Source of the DNA: Thermoanaerobacterium sp. CMT5567-10
Lineage (GTDB): Bacteria; Bacillota; Thermoanaerobacteria; Thermoanaerobacterales; Thermoanaerobacteraceae
DNA length: 64,000 nt
Direction of reading: 5' to 3'
Assembly: GCF_030534315.2 (NCBI RefSeq)
Contig: NZ_CP130558.2
Span: 558,001-622,000, forward strand
The translations under genes were made by a program, and so were the position numbers. Of this stretch, positions 29,363-38,247 are shown piece after piece. The notes under the pieces were generated by a model. That model was not told the DNA's origin. It did not search any database and was given only the letters and a program-made list of their open reading frames with translations. Numbering within the stretch: position 1 is the stretch's first letter; the number at the start of each line of letters is the position of its first letter.

Positions 29363-29846
29363 AAAAATTGAAAGGTTTTTTAGGACATTAAAAGATCAAT
29401 GGATGTATGGATTTGATTGGCAGAAAATATCTTCCATAGACGAATTGAATGAGAACTTGAATAAATATATTGAAGGAATATATCATCAAACAGTACATTC
29501 ATCAATAAATATGAAGCCTATAGAGAAATTCATTAAATACACAGACACGATGAAATTCATAAATTCTAAGGAAGATCTTGATAACATATTTCTCTATAGA
29601 GTCAAAAGGCGTGTAATTAAAGATGCCACAGTATCAATAGAAAAAATTAAATTTGAAGTACCAATGCAATATATCGGAGATTATGTAAATATACGATATT
29701 ATCCAAAATCACTTGATAAAGCATATATTTTTAGCGAAGACGGTAAACTCTTACAAACAATACATCCAGTAAACAAAATTGATAATTCTAAGATAAGAAG
29801 AAAAGAAATAGACTTTTCTTTGTAAATGAAGAAAGAAGGAAAAACA

Positions 29847-30650
29847 ATGTTCAATGTATATTATGGATTAACATTTAATCCATTTTCTAAAGACTGTGAT
29901 GTGAAATATCACTACAAATCACAGGATTATATACAAGCAATGAGCAGATTAGAATTTTTAAAAGATAAAAAAGGATTTGGGTTAATAACAGGAGATCCTG
30001 GATCTGGTAAGTCATATACACTAAAATGTTTTGTAACTTCTTTAAATCCTAATATGTACAAGGTTGTGTACATACCAATATCAACACTTACCGTTATGGA
30101 TTTTTACAGGTATTTATCCGACGGTCTAGGATTAATACCGAAGCATAGAAAATGTGATATGTTTCGCCAGATACAAGATGTAATATTAAGTTATCATTCA
30201 AAGAACATAACTCCCGTTATCATCGTTGATGAGGCCCAGTTTATAAGCAACTCAATCCTTGATGATTTGCGCATTATATTTAATTTTGACATGGACACAA
30301 AAAATTATGCATTACTTATATTATCAGGACAAACACAATTAATTATACAGTTGAATAGACAAGCACATGAAGCATTAAGGCAGCGAATAGTTTTAAATTA
30401 TTCATTTAAGGGTTTAAACAAAGATGAAACAAAAGAATATATAACATCCAGATTAAAATGTGCAGGATGCAATGAAACAATATTTACTGATGACGCAATT
30501 GAATTAATATATTCAAGCACAAATGGATATTTAAGAAAAATTAATTTACTTGCAGAAATGTCAATGATATTAGGAGCTAAAGAAAGTCAAAAAACTATAA
30601 ATGGTGAGCTAGTATTTAGAGCTCAAAGTGATATAAATATTACAGAATAA
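29847..30650 (+). CDS. ExeA/TnsC-like AAA ATPase of the transposon
   Basis: 267 residues. Walker A is GLITGDPGSGKSYTL, Walker B is VIIVDEAQFI, and sensor-like LSGQTQL and arginine-rich EALRQRIVLNY follow. Such ATPases partner DDE transposases and choose target DNA. AAGGAAAAAC precedes the ATG at 29847; an ATG overlapping the transposase stop (29826) is the alternative. It appears intact, in contrast to the split transposase. Confidence 0.85.
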   Translation: MFNVYYGLTFNPFSKDCDVKYHYKSQDYIQAMSRLEFLKDKKGFGLITGDPGSGKSYTLKCFVTSLNPNMYKVVYIPISTLTVMDFYRYLSDGLGLIPKHRKCDMFRQIQDVILSYHSKNITPVIIVDEAQFISNSILDDLRIIFNFDMDTKNYALLILSGQTQLIIQLNRQAHEALRQRIVLNYSFKGLNKDETKEYITSRLKCAGCNETIFTDDAIELIYSSTNGYLRKINLLAEMSMILGAKESQKTINGELVFRAQSDINITE

Positions 30651-30660
30651 TTGTATATAT

Positions 30661-30780
30661 GAATGTATCTTCTTCTCCGAGGGGATAGGGAAATGCAGGG
30701 GTGCAACCTGAGCACTTCGGAGAGGGTTGGTGCCATAAAACAACTTTCTACCGGTTCAATCCGGGGGAGAAGGTACATTC
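30661..30780 (+). ncRNA. Candidate structured RNA downstream of the transposon ATPase
   Basis: GAATGTAT at 30661-30668 pairs with GTACATTC at 30773-30780, and CTTCTCC (30672-30678) with GGAGAAG (30766-30772). Inside, AGAGGGTTG (30721-30729) pairs with CAACTTTCT (30741-30749), and CCGG-TTCAAT-CCGG forms a hairpin at 30751-30764. TCTCCGA (30674-30680) can instead pair with TCGGAGA (30717-30723), an alternative that excludes the closing stem. The segment is far richer in G and C than its surroundings. No known RNA family was recognised. Confidence 0.6.
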
Positions 30781-30964
30781 AAGATGGCATTTACCCAAAA
30801 AGCGTAAAACCCAAAAATGGATATACTTGAAGACATATGTATATGATTTTAGAATTATACAATCTTGTGATTGTATAATGTGAATTTTTGAGTAAAAACA
30901 ATGTTTAGTGATTGTTTAATCTTTATACTTTTTAGGATAAGTCAGCTTATTTAATCTCTATTTT

Positions 30965-31400
30965 TCAGGATGTGATATCTTGCTGTTTAACACCTAATTT
31001 TATCTTTACTCCTTTTTCTATCCTATCATGCCGCCCTATCTCTAATGCATCATCTACTAAATATGTATATCTTTCATCTTCTTTAGATTTGTAATATATC
31101 CTCTCATATTCAATATCCCCAAGGATTGTTGTTAATCTCTTTTTGTCTTTCCTCTCAACTACCCATTTTTCTTTCCTTCTCTTATCTTCTTTTATTATCT
31201 TATCTAATTCTTCAATTATTGCTCCTATCGATGGATTCTCTGCCCAGTTTGTCTGTTGTCTCTTTCATTCTTGCTACAAGTTCTGTAATATTCATCCCTT
31301 TGTTTAGTAAATCACTAAAAATTTTTACTACTTCCTTAGTGAAATTTAGAGCATTTTGTAGTATAATATCTTCAAAACTATTTTTTTTCACAAGAGACAC
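30965..31400 (-). pseudogene. 5' remnant of an ISLre2-type transposase
   Basis: The first part reads [20 protein letters not shown] and ends near 31212. After a frameshift the strand continues [19 protein letters not shown] and on to a stop at 30965, including [20 protein letters not shown]. This matches the N-terminal third of ISLre2/UPF0236 transposases. The catalytic part is missing. An imperfect inverted repeat (AAGAGACAcCCC and its complement) surrounds 31390-31460. Confidence 0.7.
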
Positions 31401-31545
31401 CCCTTTCTGTGATATTTTGTTTCCAAATTCTATTTTATCACAGGGGTTGTCTCTTGTTTTTTTATTTAAAATATCCTACGATAATTTTACACTATGTAAA
31501 ACAAGTCGAAGTGGCAATAATTAAGCAGATACTGCTTAAGGATGT

Positions 31546-31594
31546 AGGGAATAGGTGTGCAAGTCTTTACTGGCGTAGCACTTATTCCCTTTTT
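31546..31594 (+). terminator. Hairpin with T run before the DUF3800 gene
   Basis: AGGGAATAGGTG pairs with CACTTATTCCCT (one G-U) over a 21-base loop and is followed by TTTTCTT. Confidence 0.65.
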
Positions 31595-31672
31595 CTTAAT
31601 CAATTTTTAGCTGCTATTTTTTTGCCCTTTAATGTTATAATTATGGTGAATAATTCAAAAGGAAGGATATAT

Positions 31673-32653
31673 ATGGAAACAGATAAAAAAAGTATTATAC
31701 TCAATTTATACTGTGATGAAATAAAAGAATACCCTCTTAAAATACCTTTTATTAACACTTTTGAAAAATGGACATATATAGGAATGCTTATTGTACCAGA
31801 ATTTATATCTGATAAGCTCTACAAAGATTTGATAAACTTACGGTGTCTTTCACAACCACCTAAACCGTGGGGTAGTTGCTCAGAGCCTTGTCCTTACCAC
31901 AATTTAAATAATACAGAAATCCATTATCAAAACACGGATGATTCAATAAAATATAAGATAGCTTCCAATTGGGTAAAGTATTGGCTTGACGACAGGGAAA
32001 ATATCTACTTTTACATACTCGGTATTAACCTTACAAAATTAGATCTGGATAAATTCGGCCCCAAAAAACAAAAAGATAAACACTCAACTATTTACAATAG
32101 ATTTTTTAGAACTGCACTAAAAAGGGCTTTGAAAACTTATTTTAGAGATTATGATAACATAATCGTCAAAAATATTTTTCATGATAAAGGCAATGCTGAA
32201 TACCATGAATATTTCCCATGGCACTCTATTTATAAGTTACAATCCGAAGAAGATAAAATTTATTTTGCCAACAACCATATAAAATTCATTAATTCCGACC
32301 ACCGCAAACCCGACGGAGATCCTGTGCATTCACAGTTTATCCAATTTATTGATATAATTCTTGGATGTTTTGCAAATAGTCTTCATTTAAATGCGACCAG
32401 TAAAAATAAATATTCTCTAACAGTTAGTGCTTTTCCTATTATAAGTCGAATTATTAAAAATCCTAATAACCCTAACAGCAGATATAACTACTATAAAAGA
32501 CAAATGGTACAGTTTTTCCCCAAGGAAGATTTAAAAGGTATGGATGAACAAAGCCTTGAATACAGATATAAAAAGTTAAATCAATTCTATACTAATAGAG
32601 AATTACCAATAGAAAGAAAAATAAACGGACAATTATCCATATTTGATTTTTAA
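31673..32653 (+). CDS. DUF3800-domain protein
   Basis: 326 residues. An N-terminal SIILNLYCDEIKEYPLK strand followed later by HSQFIQFIDIILGCFANSLH is the DUF3800 pattern, thought to be an RNase H-like fold. An internal Cys-rich segment (GSCSEPCPYH) is unusual. AAGGAAGG precedes the ATG at 31673. Such genes are frequent in mobile and defence regions; function unproven. A long in-frame extension upstream lacks a ribosome site and was excluded. Confidence 0.7.
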   Translation: METDKKSIILNLYCDEIKEYPLKIPFINTFEKWTYIGMLIVPEFISDKLYKDLINLRCLSQPPKPWGSCSEPCPYHNLNNTEIHYQNTDDSIKYKIASNWVKYWLDDRENIYFYILGINLTKLDLDKFGPKKQKDKHSTIYNRFFRTALKRALKTYFRDYDNIIVKNIFHDKGNAEYHEYFPWHSIYKLQSEEDKIYFANNHIKFINSDHRKPDGDPVHSQFIQFIDIILGCFANSLHLNATSKNKYSLTVSAFPIISRIIKNPNNPNSRYNYYKRQMVQFFPKEDLKGMDEQSLEYRYKKLNQFYTNRELPIERKINGQLSIFDF

Positions 32654-32744
32654 AATATTACTCTTATAAACAAAATCATTTTTCTTTACATTAAGAAAGC
32701 AATAAATTACTTATTATAGGCTAAAATCTCCCATATAAAAATTA

Positions 32745-32984
32745 TTATACAATACAAACTTCTTCTCTTATCTCATCTATTAATATGGCTTTTCCTGCAA
32801 CATAAAATTTTATAAATATTCTATGCTCCTCATCAACAATCACACCTTTAGACCCATCAGTAATCTTATTTATGTAGTCAACTGATTTATTAATAATATT
32901 TTTCACCCATTGTTTTATAGTCTGTTCATCTGAAAACCCGCTTTCTCTCAAGCAGTCCTCGGCAAAAATTATTTTTCTTGGCAA
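32745..32984 (-). CDS. Small uncharacterised protein
   Basis: 79 residues, starting with TTG after a strong AAGGAGGG at 8 bases. It is acidic and helical at the N-terminus, with a beta-rich end (RIFIKFYVAGKAILIDE). No family recognised. Confidence 0.45.
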   Translation of the reverse strand: MPRKIIFAEDCLRESGFSDEQTIKQWVKNIINKSVDYINKITDGSKGVIVDEEHRIFIKFYVAGKAILIDEIREEVCIV

Positions 32985-33288
32985 TTATAATCCCTCCTTA
33001 CCACAACTTAACTGAATATATCAAAGACTCATTATCCTTGTAAAGATATCGTTAAAGCTTTTTTTAGTTATTTGGAAAAACTTTTTCCCTTTTTGGAACG
33101 ACTTTATTTTTCACGGAAAAACCTCCGCTAAAAACAATTTCTAAACTTGATCCTTATCTCCTTTTTCCTTGCCCCTAACTATGTTAATTTAAAAAAAACC
33201 CTTTCCATTTCCCATCGCTCAAACCCGCATAAAATCTACATGGCATTTTCTGGGAGGTAATAAAGTTTTTCCGTGAAGCAGTAATATT

Positions 33289-33719
33289 GTATACACATAA
33301 AAAACTCATGTCAAAACCCCACCCCCCTCAACCCCTTATCCCTTCTCGCCTTGAACCTATTTTCCTATTTCTTTCCAGATAAAAAAGTCATGTCAAAAAT
33401 CGCCCTATTCTCATGTATTTATCGCCTAATATTTTCCTATTTTCCCTCTCATTTTAGATAAAAAAGTCGTGTCAAGAATAGGGATAAGGTTCAAGGGAAA
33501 AGGGAAAAGTTTTAATCAATATCTTTTATCAATACTCCCTTCAAATCCTTTAAAATCAATACTTTATTCTTATCCCTTACTCCTTAACCCTAATAATCCT
33601 AACAAAAAATCATGGCTCCAATAAGGTTTTCTACCCTATTTTCACCATGACTTTTAACATGACTCTTTTATTTTTAACACGACTTTTTTATTCGTGACAC
33701 GAGTTTTTTTGGGGTATAC
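33289..33719. repeat. Iterated non-coding repeat region bounded by GTATAC
   Basis: Copies of the motif ATAAAAAAGTCRTGTCAAAA lie at 33297-33316, 33379-33398 and 33458-33475 on the plus strand and, inverted, at 33652-33671, 33672-33691 and 33696-33710. GTATAC at 33289-33294 and 33714-33719 closes the array. C-rich pyrimidine tracts fill the gaps. The surrounding 32985-33777 interval has no gene. A related, more diverged region is at 40985-41140. Confidence 0.7.
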
Positions 33720-33777
33720 ATAGTAGGGATATGTAAAAAGGGATAAGGAGCAAGGTTTTTTATTTGTTGATAGATGT

Positions 33778-34743
33778 TCATTTGATATTCTTAAAAAATT
33801 CATCTAAATTATACTCACGGGTTGTCCTAACTTCTGGTTTTTTCATAACAGGATTCATTAATATATCATCTTTTACAACATTATATAGTTGATTATAAAC
33901 ATCAATTATATGGTTATAATAATCAATCATTTCTTCTATTACTTCATCTATACTGCAAAGGGCTGTTAAATCTAATAAGTCTTTGCCATAAAATTTCTCC
34001 CCTGATAAATACTCTATATCGACTATTAAATCATCTTTATATTTCAAAATAATTTTCCCACAATCATTCCCAGTTTCCTCATCATAAAAATTAGTACATA
34101 TTTCAGCCCCAAGATTTCTTTCTTTTAAATTAACATTTACTCCATTCATATTTAAATTGAAGTTGTAAGGTTCATAAAATTCCCTTAACTTAATGTTATG
34201 TCTATGTTTTAATTGATTTGCTAATTCTCTAACTGTATAAGATTTATGTTCATTGAACCTAAACTCTTTATTAAAGTTTTCAAAACTATTAGCCAACGAT
34301 TTAAGTTTAATATCTTCACAATCATTAAGATATTTTAAAACTTTATCATAATCACAACTTTTTTCAGCCTTATTTACCCATCCTTTACTATTTCTAATAA
34401 TATCATATTTTCTTTTATGAGTTTTCGAGTTACAGTACTTTCCGCCAGTATTGTATTCCTTCCAGATTCTATAATGAAACCAAGGTACTTGGAGTAAAAT
34501 ATCAAAGCAGTTATTTAAATCAATAATAGCATGTCTTGTATGTATTCTTCTAATTATGTTTAATAATCTATTATCTACATTATGATATTCTTCCTTGTTG
34601 GAATATATAAGTGATACTGCTGAGTCTCCTAAAGTTTCAATAAAATCATTAATCTTACTCACGCTTAACCTGACATCTTTATTTTCATATTCCATATAAT
34701 ATTCAGGACCTAATAGTTTTTTGGGTATATCCTTTAAATTCAC
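33778..34743 (-). CDS. Uncharacterised third gene of the CBASS-like cassette (HEPN-like?)
   Basis: A 321-residue soluble, mainly helical protein. Conserved-looking segments are DLNNCFDILLQVPWFHYRIW, NSKGWVNKAEKSCDYDKVLK and VRELANQLKHRHNIKL; the last recalls the N-x-x-KH element of some HEPN proteins, but the Rx4-6H ribonuclease motif is not clear. GGAGGG precedes the ATG. It follows the S-4TM gene by 51 bases on the same strand, so it is probably part of the cassette. Confidence 0.5.
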   Translation of the reverse strand: MNLKDIPKKLLGPEYYMEYENKDVRLSVSKINDFIETLGDSAVSLIYSNKEEYHNVDNRLLNIIRRIHTRHAIIDLNNCFDILLQVPWFHYRIWKEYNTGGKYCNSKTHKRKYDIIRNSKGWVNKAEKSCDYDKVLKYLNDCEDIKLKSLANSFENFNKEFRFNEHKSYTVRELANQLKHRHNIKLREFYEPYNFNLNMNGVNVNLKERNLGAEICTNFYDEETGNDCGKIILKYKDDLIVDIEYLSGEKFYGKDLLDLTALCSIDEVIEEMIDYYNHIIDVYNQLYNVVKDDILMNPVMKKPEVRTTREYNLDEFFKNIK

Positions 34744-34794
34744 CTTATCCCTCCAAGACCTAAATTAGTTAAAATATTTTTTATAAAAAACAAG

Positions 34795-35739
34795 TTAATC
34801 TTCTATAACAATACTTTTATACTTTTCTAAAATTTCGTCCTTTAACATCTTAATGAATTGATTCGATTCTTTTTGATACCTTTTCCTCAAAAAGTTATAT
34901 AAAAAATTAGGTATAGGAATATTGGTTTTTCTGTATTCAAATATTTTTCTTTGTATAGCAATTGATTCATTATAAAGGTACTGATTATCCATATCTTCTA
35001 ATTTCTCAGAAATGTATGTATAAACCCTATTCATTCTATCTTCTAATTCATCACAAATTTTTACTATAGCATTATTATGCTTTATTAACTTTATAATTTC
35101 AATACTTATTGGTACAGCATATATTAAATTAAAAATTGCATGTCCAGAATAATACTTTACTAACAAATAAACATATGTACTTACTGCAGTGATAATGAGA
35201 AAATATAATATCTTATTGTAATCTCTTCTAAGTTTATTTTCCCAATGGCAGTTTTCATTTTGACAAAATATCCTTGCAATTTCAATAGGTAAATTTGATA
35301 CATCGCTATACCAATTATAAACAGTTTCTTTGGCATTAGGTTTAACTTTTTCATTAAATTCTTTATTGTGTTTTATTTTTAAATCTATTGCGCATCTTCT
35401 TAACTTATCTAGATTACTTATAATATCGTTATTTATTGGAAACTCAAACAAACTTCTATCAATATATTCTTGATATTCAGCAGCCATCAACTTTGTCGAT
35501 ACACTTCTATCATTAAGGATTTGGGATATTACTATCCATGCTACAGTTGCTACATTATAATAATAATCAAATTTACTTTTAACAATAGGTAAAAGTCCTA
35601 ATATGTAAATTGCAACTCCTATCCAAAATAGCAGTAGATTAATTTTTTTTGCTTTTGAGTATAACTTCCTTTGAGTAAAAAAATATAATAAAATTTCTTC
35701 CTTATTTTGTTTTACATTAATATCATTCAAATATATCAC
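34795..35739 (-). CDS. S-4TM-family putative pore-forming effector
   Basis: 314 residues with two membrane hairpins (about 32-76 and 178-225) around a cytoplasmic helical part containing STKLMAAEYQEYIDRSLFEF and WYSDVSNLPIEIARIFCQNE, the pattern of SMODS-associating 4TM effectors. In CBASS such proteins perforate the inner membrane when they bind the cyclic nucleotide made by the CD-NTase. It starts 8 bases after the CD-NTase stop codon. Confidence 0.75.
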   Translation of the reverse strand: MIYLNDINVKQNKEEILLYFFTQRKLYSKAKKINLLLFWIGVAIYILGLLPIVKSKFDYYYNVATVAWIVISQILNDRSVSTKLMAAEYQEYIDRSLFEFPINNDIISNLDKLRRCAIDLKIKHNKEFNEKVKPNAKETVYNWYSDVSNLPIEIARIFCQNENCHWENKLRRDYNKILYFLIITAVSTYVYLLVKYYSGHAIFNLIYAVPISIEIIKLIKHNNAIVKICDELEDRMNRVYTYISEKLEDMDNQYLYNESIAIQRKIFEYRKTNIPIPNFLYNFLRKRYQKESNQFIKMLKDEILEKYKSIVIED

Positions 35740-35747
35740 CAGCCAGT

Positions 35748-36731
35748 TTACTCATTTCTTAAAAAAGCATCGACATCAGTTTTTAATATGACACTATTCT
35801 CATCTAAATCAAGAAATCTTTCCTTAATTCTATTTAATTTCTGCAAGCATGCATCATAGTTAATGTCTGATATAAGATTAATACTGTTATCCCTCATATC
35901 AGGAATTTTTTTATTTTGTACAAGCGTTATAAAATGATTCAAAATATTGATAAAATCATATTTATAATCATCATAGAAATAGTTTTTTCTTTCAAAGTCT
36001 ATATGGGCTGATTCAACCGCATAAGATGATATCTTTACGTTATAACTTTCTTTAAAAATATATTTAAATAGTCTAATACTATTTTTAAATTGTTTATACT
36101 TTGAGCCAGTTTGATTAACAATTTCCTTATCAACTCTTGGATTTGTTATAATCCATCCCCCATCTGCATCCCCTTTTGGTATCGTGTAAAATATCTCGTT
36201 AGAGCCAACTTTTCTAAAAATACCTCCAGGAACAAAGTCAATGGAGATATCCTTACTTTTAATATATGCTGTAATTGCTTGTCCGTTTTTCTCACCTGGT
36301 TCACAACCATAAGGTTCTAATACTTCATCAATAATATCCTTTAACCAATTCATTATCTTCCTTGGGCTTACAGATTCAGGGTCGTTGTCTTTCCTATATT
36401 TTTGAAAGTATTTAGGGTTAGGGTCTATAATACCAATTCCTTCGCCCGTTTGAATACCTCCTTGCTTAAACACCCCACCATTCGAATCAACAATAAGCAT
36501 AATATCAAATTCATCGACGTCTGAAACTTTTGTTCCTTTAAAATAACTTCCAAAAGTTAAATATTTTTGACCATTTTCTTTATATAATTGTGGACAATCT
36601 GATTTTTCCTTTATTTTTCGAATTATATTGTTTATAAGCCATTCTCTACTTTTGACTTTTGTAGTAATATCCTTCTGTGACAAAGCCAAATATTCTTTTA
36701 TATATCTATTAAACTCGCTATTAATAGACAT
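35748..36731 (-). CDS. CD-NTase (SMODS/cGAS-like nucleotidyltransferase)
   Basis: 327 residues. The catalytic core is LTFGSYFKGTKVSDVDEFDI (GS motif plus Asp-x-Asp region, about residues 50-74) with the third acidic residue in ISIDFVPGGIF. This is the layout of cyclic oligonucleotide synthases of CBASS. AGGGGG precedes the ATG. No Cap2/Cap3 genes are present, so this would be a short, type I-like system. Confidence 0.8.
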   Translation of the reverse strand: MSINSEFNRYIKEYLALSQKDITTKVKSREWLINNIIRKIKEKSDCPQLYKENGQKYLTFGSYFKGTKVSDVDEFDIMLIVDSNGGVFKQGGIQTGEGIGIIDPNPKYFQKYRKDNDPESVSPRKIMNWLKDIIDEVLEPYGCEPGEKNGQAITAYIKSKDISIDFVPGGIFRKVGSNEIFYTIPKGDADGGWIITNPRVDKEIVNQTGSKYKQFKNSIRLFKYIFKESYNVKISSYAVESAHIDFERKNYFYDDYKYDFINILNHFITLVQNKKIPDMRDNSINLISDINYDACLQKLNRIKERFLDLDENSVILKTDVDAFLRNE

Positions 36732-36848
36732 GTACTTAACCCCCTTAAATCAAAAGGTATGTAGAATACTACCTTCCAATCAAAAAATATACCTATTTTA
36801 TTATTCTATACTTATCTCTATTTTCCCTTCTAAGAATGTCAGGTTTTA

Positions 36849-37481
36849 TTAGAACTGGTTGAATTTTATCAAACTTATTTTTATATCATCAATAATACTA
36901 TTAACATACTCCTTCCTAATTCCAGCCTTCCTAAGTATTCTCCATTCTTTCAACTCTTGTCCCTCTTTTTCTAACTCTTGGATAGCCCACTTTATCCGTC
37001 TAATCCTGAAATCTTTATCGCTTTCTTTAACAGAATCTAAGTAAGCCCTCGTTCTCGGAAGTTTGTCCAAATGCTTTTCCAATAAAGCCCTAATTCCTAG
37101 TTTGCCCCCTATCCTACTTATGCTAATTCGCTCAGGCTTCTCTTTTGAGTTTAACATGTCTTTTACTACGCCTTCCACCTTGGGTAGTATCTCTTTATCT
37201 CTACTATCCCAGTCTACTCGAATATACCCATTGTTTACTCTCTTTTTAGCAGGAGAGTTGTTGTTTAGCCATTCCCTGTCGTTTCTGTAGAGCCATGTAA
37301 ATAAAACCTTATCCATTTGGCGCAATTCTGTTTTCCCTTTGCCTGGATTATTCTTTAGTAAACTTAACCATTCATTTCTATAGATATCCCTTTTATTGTA
37401 ATCATTACCAGAAGCCCCTTTAGAATAATTGACTAAACTTTCAAAGCCTGTAATAGCGTTATAGTGATATATTTTACAGGC
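36849..37481 (-). pseudogene. C-terminal fragment of a TnsD/TniQ protein (Tn7-like)
   Basis: The open reading runs without a start codon from 37481. RVDWDSRDKEILPKVEGVVK, RISISRIGGKLGIRALLEKH and LDKLPRTRAYLDSVKES are typical of the TnsD C-terminal domain that recognises a chromosomal attachment site. Only about 210 of 500 or more residues remain, and the zinc-finger half is missing. No TnsABC genes of this type were recognised nearby. It lies upstream of the CBASS genes on the same strand. Confidence 0.75.
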
Positions 37482-37488
37482 TCATTTA
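37468..37488. repeat. 21-bp direct repeat, copy 1
   Basis: Identical to 39679-39699 (begins TATATTTTACAGG, ends CTCATTTA). The two copies bracket the GntR/ABC operon. The second copy forms part of a terminator stem. Confidence 0.7.
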
Positions 37489-37569
37489 AAAAAAGATATT
37501 ATTTTATATGGTCATATCCCACTACAGACTAAATAAAGATTTTAATACAAAAATATAATTTTTTACAGA

Positions 37570-38247
37570 TTAGAACTCCCTTTTTCGATAGAATTTCAAA
37601 GAAAACACATATGAGATAATAAGTAACAAAATCATTATAGCAAATATTTCAACTGCTATCTGCATATCCGATTGGTTGCTTAAAAACTGAATAGCCCCTT
37701 GAATAAATGCTTTGTTTTTATTTTCTATCAATTCAGGCAAAAGTATTCCGCCTCCAATGAATACCCCAAAAAATAAAACAAAATTAACAATTTTAGATTT
37801 TATGTATCCCACTTTAAAAAATATAGGAAAATATATCCCACTAACTAAAATTAAAGCAAATAGAGTTCCTATAATGCCTTCAAGCGATACAGGATATACT
37901 TTAAAAGGCAGTTCCAATATTTTTATGATACCTGTGAGTAAAATATAATATACAACCGCAATTGCTGCAAAAATAAATGTTGAAATATATCTTGCAATTA
38001 CTATAGTATTTCTGTTTAACGGCAGGCTGTTTAATAGAATATCTGATTTATTTTTGTCATCATAAGCACAGGCCGACTGAACCATAATATATGAAAACGC
38101 AGTAACACTTGCTGAAAACATAGGACTTCCAGATTGTTGAAAAGACAATATCATAATCAATATATAGACTATCCCCAAAAGGAAAGTCCTTTTTTGTATT
38201 AATATATCTTTTAGAATTAGATTAAACACTTTGTACCCCACTTGCAT
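37570..38247 (-). CDS. ABC-2-type transporter permease
   Basis: 225 residues with six predicted membrane helices and no periplasmic domain; LLNSLPLNRNTIVIARYIST is the coupling region of ABC-2 permeases. It overlaps the ATPase gene by 26 bases. Together with the GntR regulator the operon resembles antibiotic- or peptide-stress exporters such as YtrABC. Substrate unknown. Confidence 0.85.
   Translation of the reverse strand: MQVGYKVFNLILKDILIQKRTFLLGIVYILIMILSFQQSGSPMFSASVTAFSYIMVQSACAYDDKNKSDILLNSLPLNRNTIVIARYISTFIFAAIAVVYYILLTGIIKILELPFKVYPVSLEGIIGTLFALILVSGIYFPIFFKVGYIKSKIVNFVLFFGVFIGGGILLPELIENKNKAFIQGAIQFLSNQSDMQIAVEIFAIMILLLIISYVFSLKFYRKREF

Larger units (their letters stand above)
25088..29825 (+). 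pseudogene. DDE transposase split by a RIT element
   Basis: The 5' part (25088-25863) has an HTH region, CWQSDISMGPY (first Asp) and KLFVDNGKVF (second Asp), and runs up to the PESKG segment. The 3' part resumes at 29363 as KIERFFRTLKDQWMYGFDW, providing the catalytic Glu, and ends with a beta-rich Mu-type C-terminal domain. Joining base 25863 to 29363 gives GAATCAAAAGGAAAAATTG (ESKGKI) with the frame intact. The insertion sits two codons before the catalytic Glu codon. Without excision, neither fragment should transpose the element. Confidence 0.9.

Noticed and set aside
30661-30780. tRNA or tRNA-like gene suggested by GGTTCAATCC and a 7-bp closing stem
   Set aside because: The T-stem does not pair with a 7-base loop, and no anticodon arm or D-arm of proper size can be drawn. 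A group II intron domain V was also considered, but the catalytic AGC triad and an intron protein are absent.
24284-30780. CRISPR-associated transposon
   Set aside because: No TniQ in the module, no Cas12k or Cascade genes and no array were found; the structured RNA candidate has no repeat-like handle.
30701-30883. 60-codon reading frame in the structured segment
   Set aside because: No ribosome site, and its composition follows the RNA stems rather than codon usage.
31409-31672. Long N-terminal extension of the DUF3800 protein
   Set aside because: It spans a terminator-like hairpin and lacks a ribosome site; the ATG at 31673 has AAGGAAGG.
33289-33719. CRISPR array
   Set aside because: Copies are in both orientations, spacing varies from about 0 to 170 bases, and no cas genes are present.
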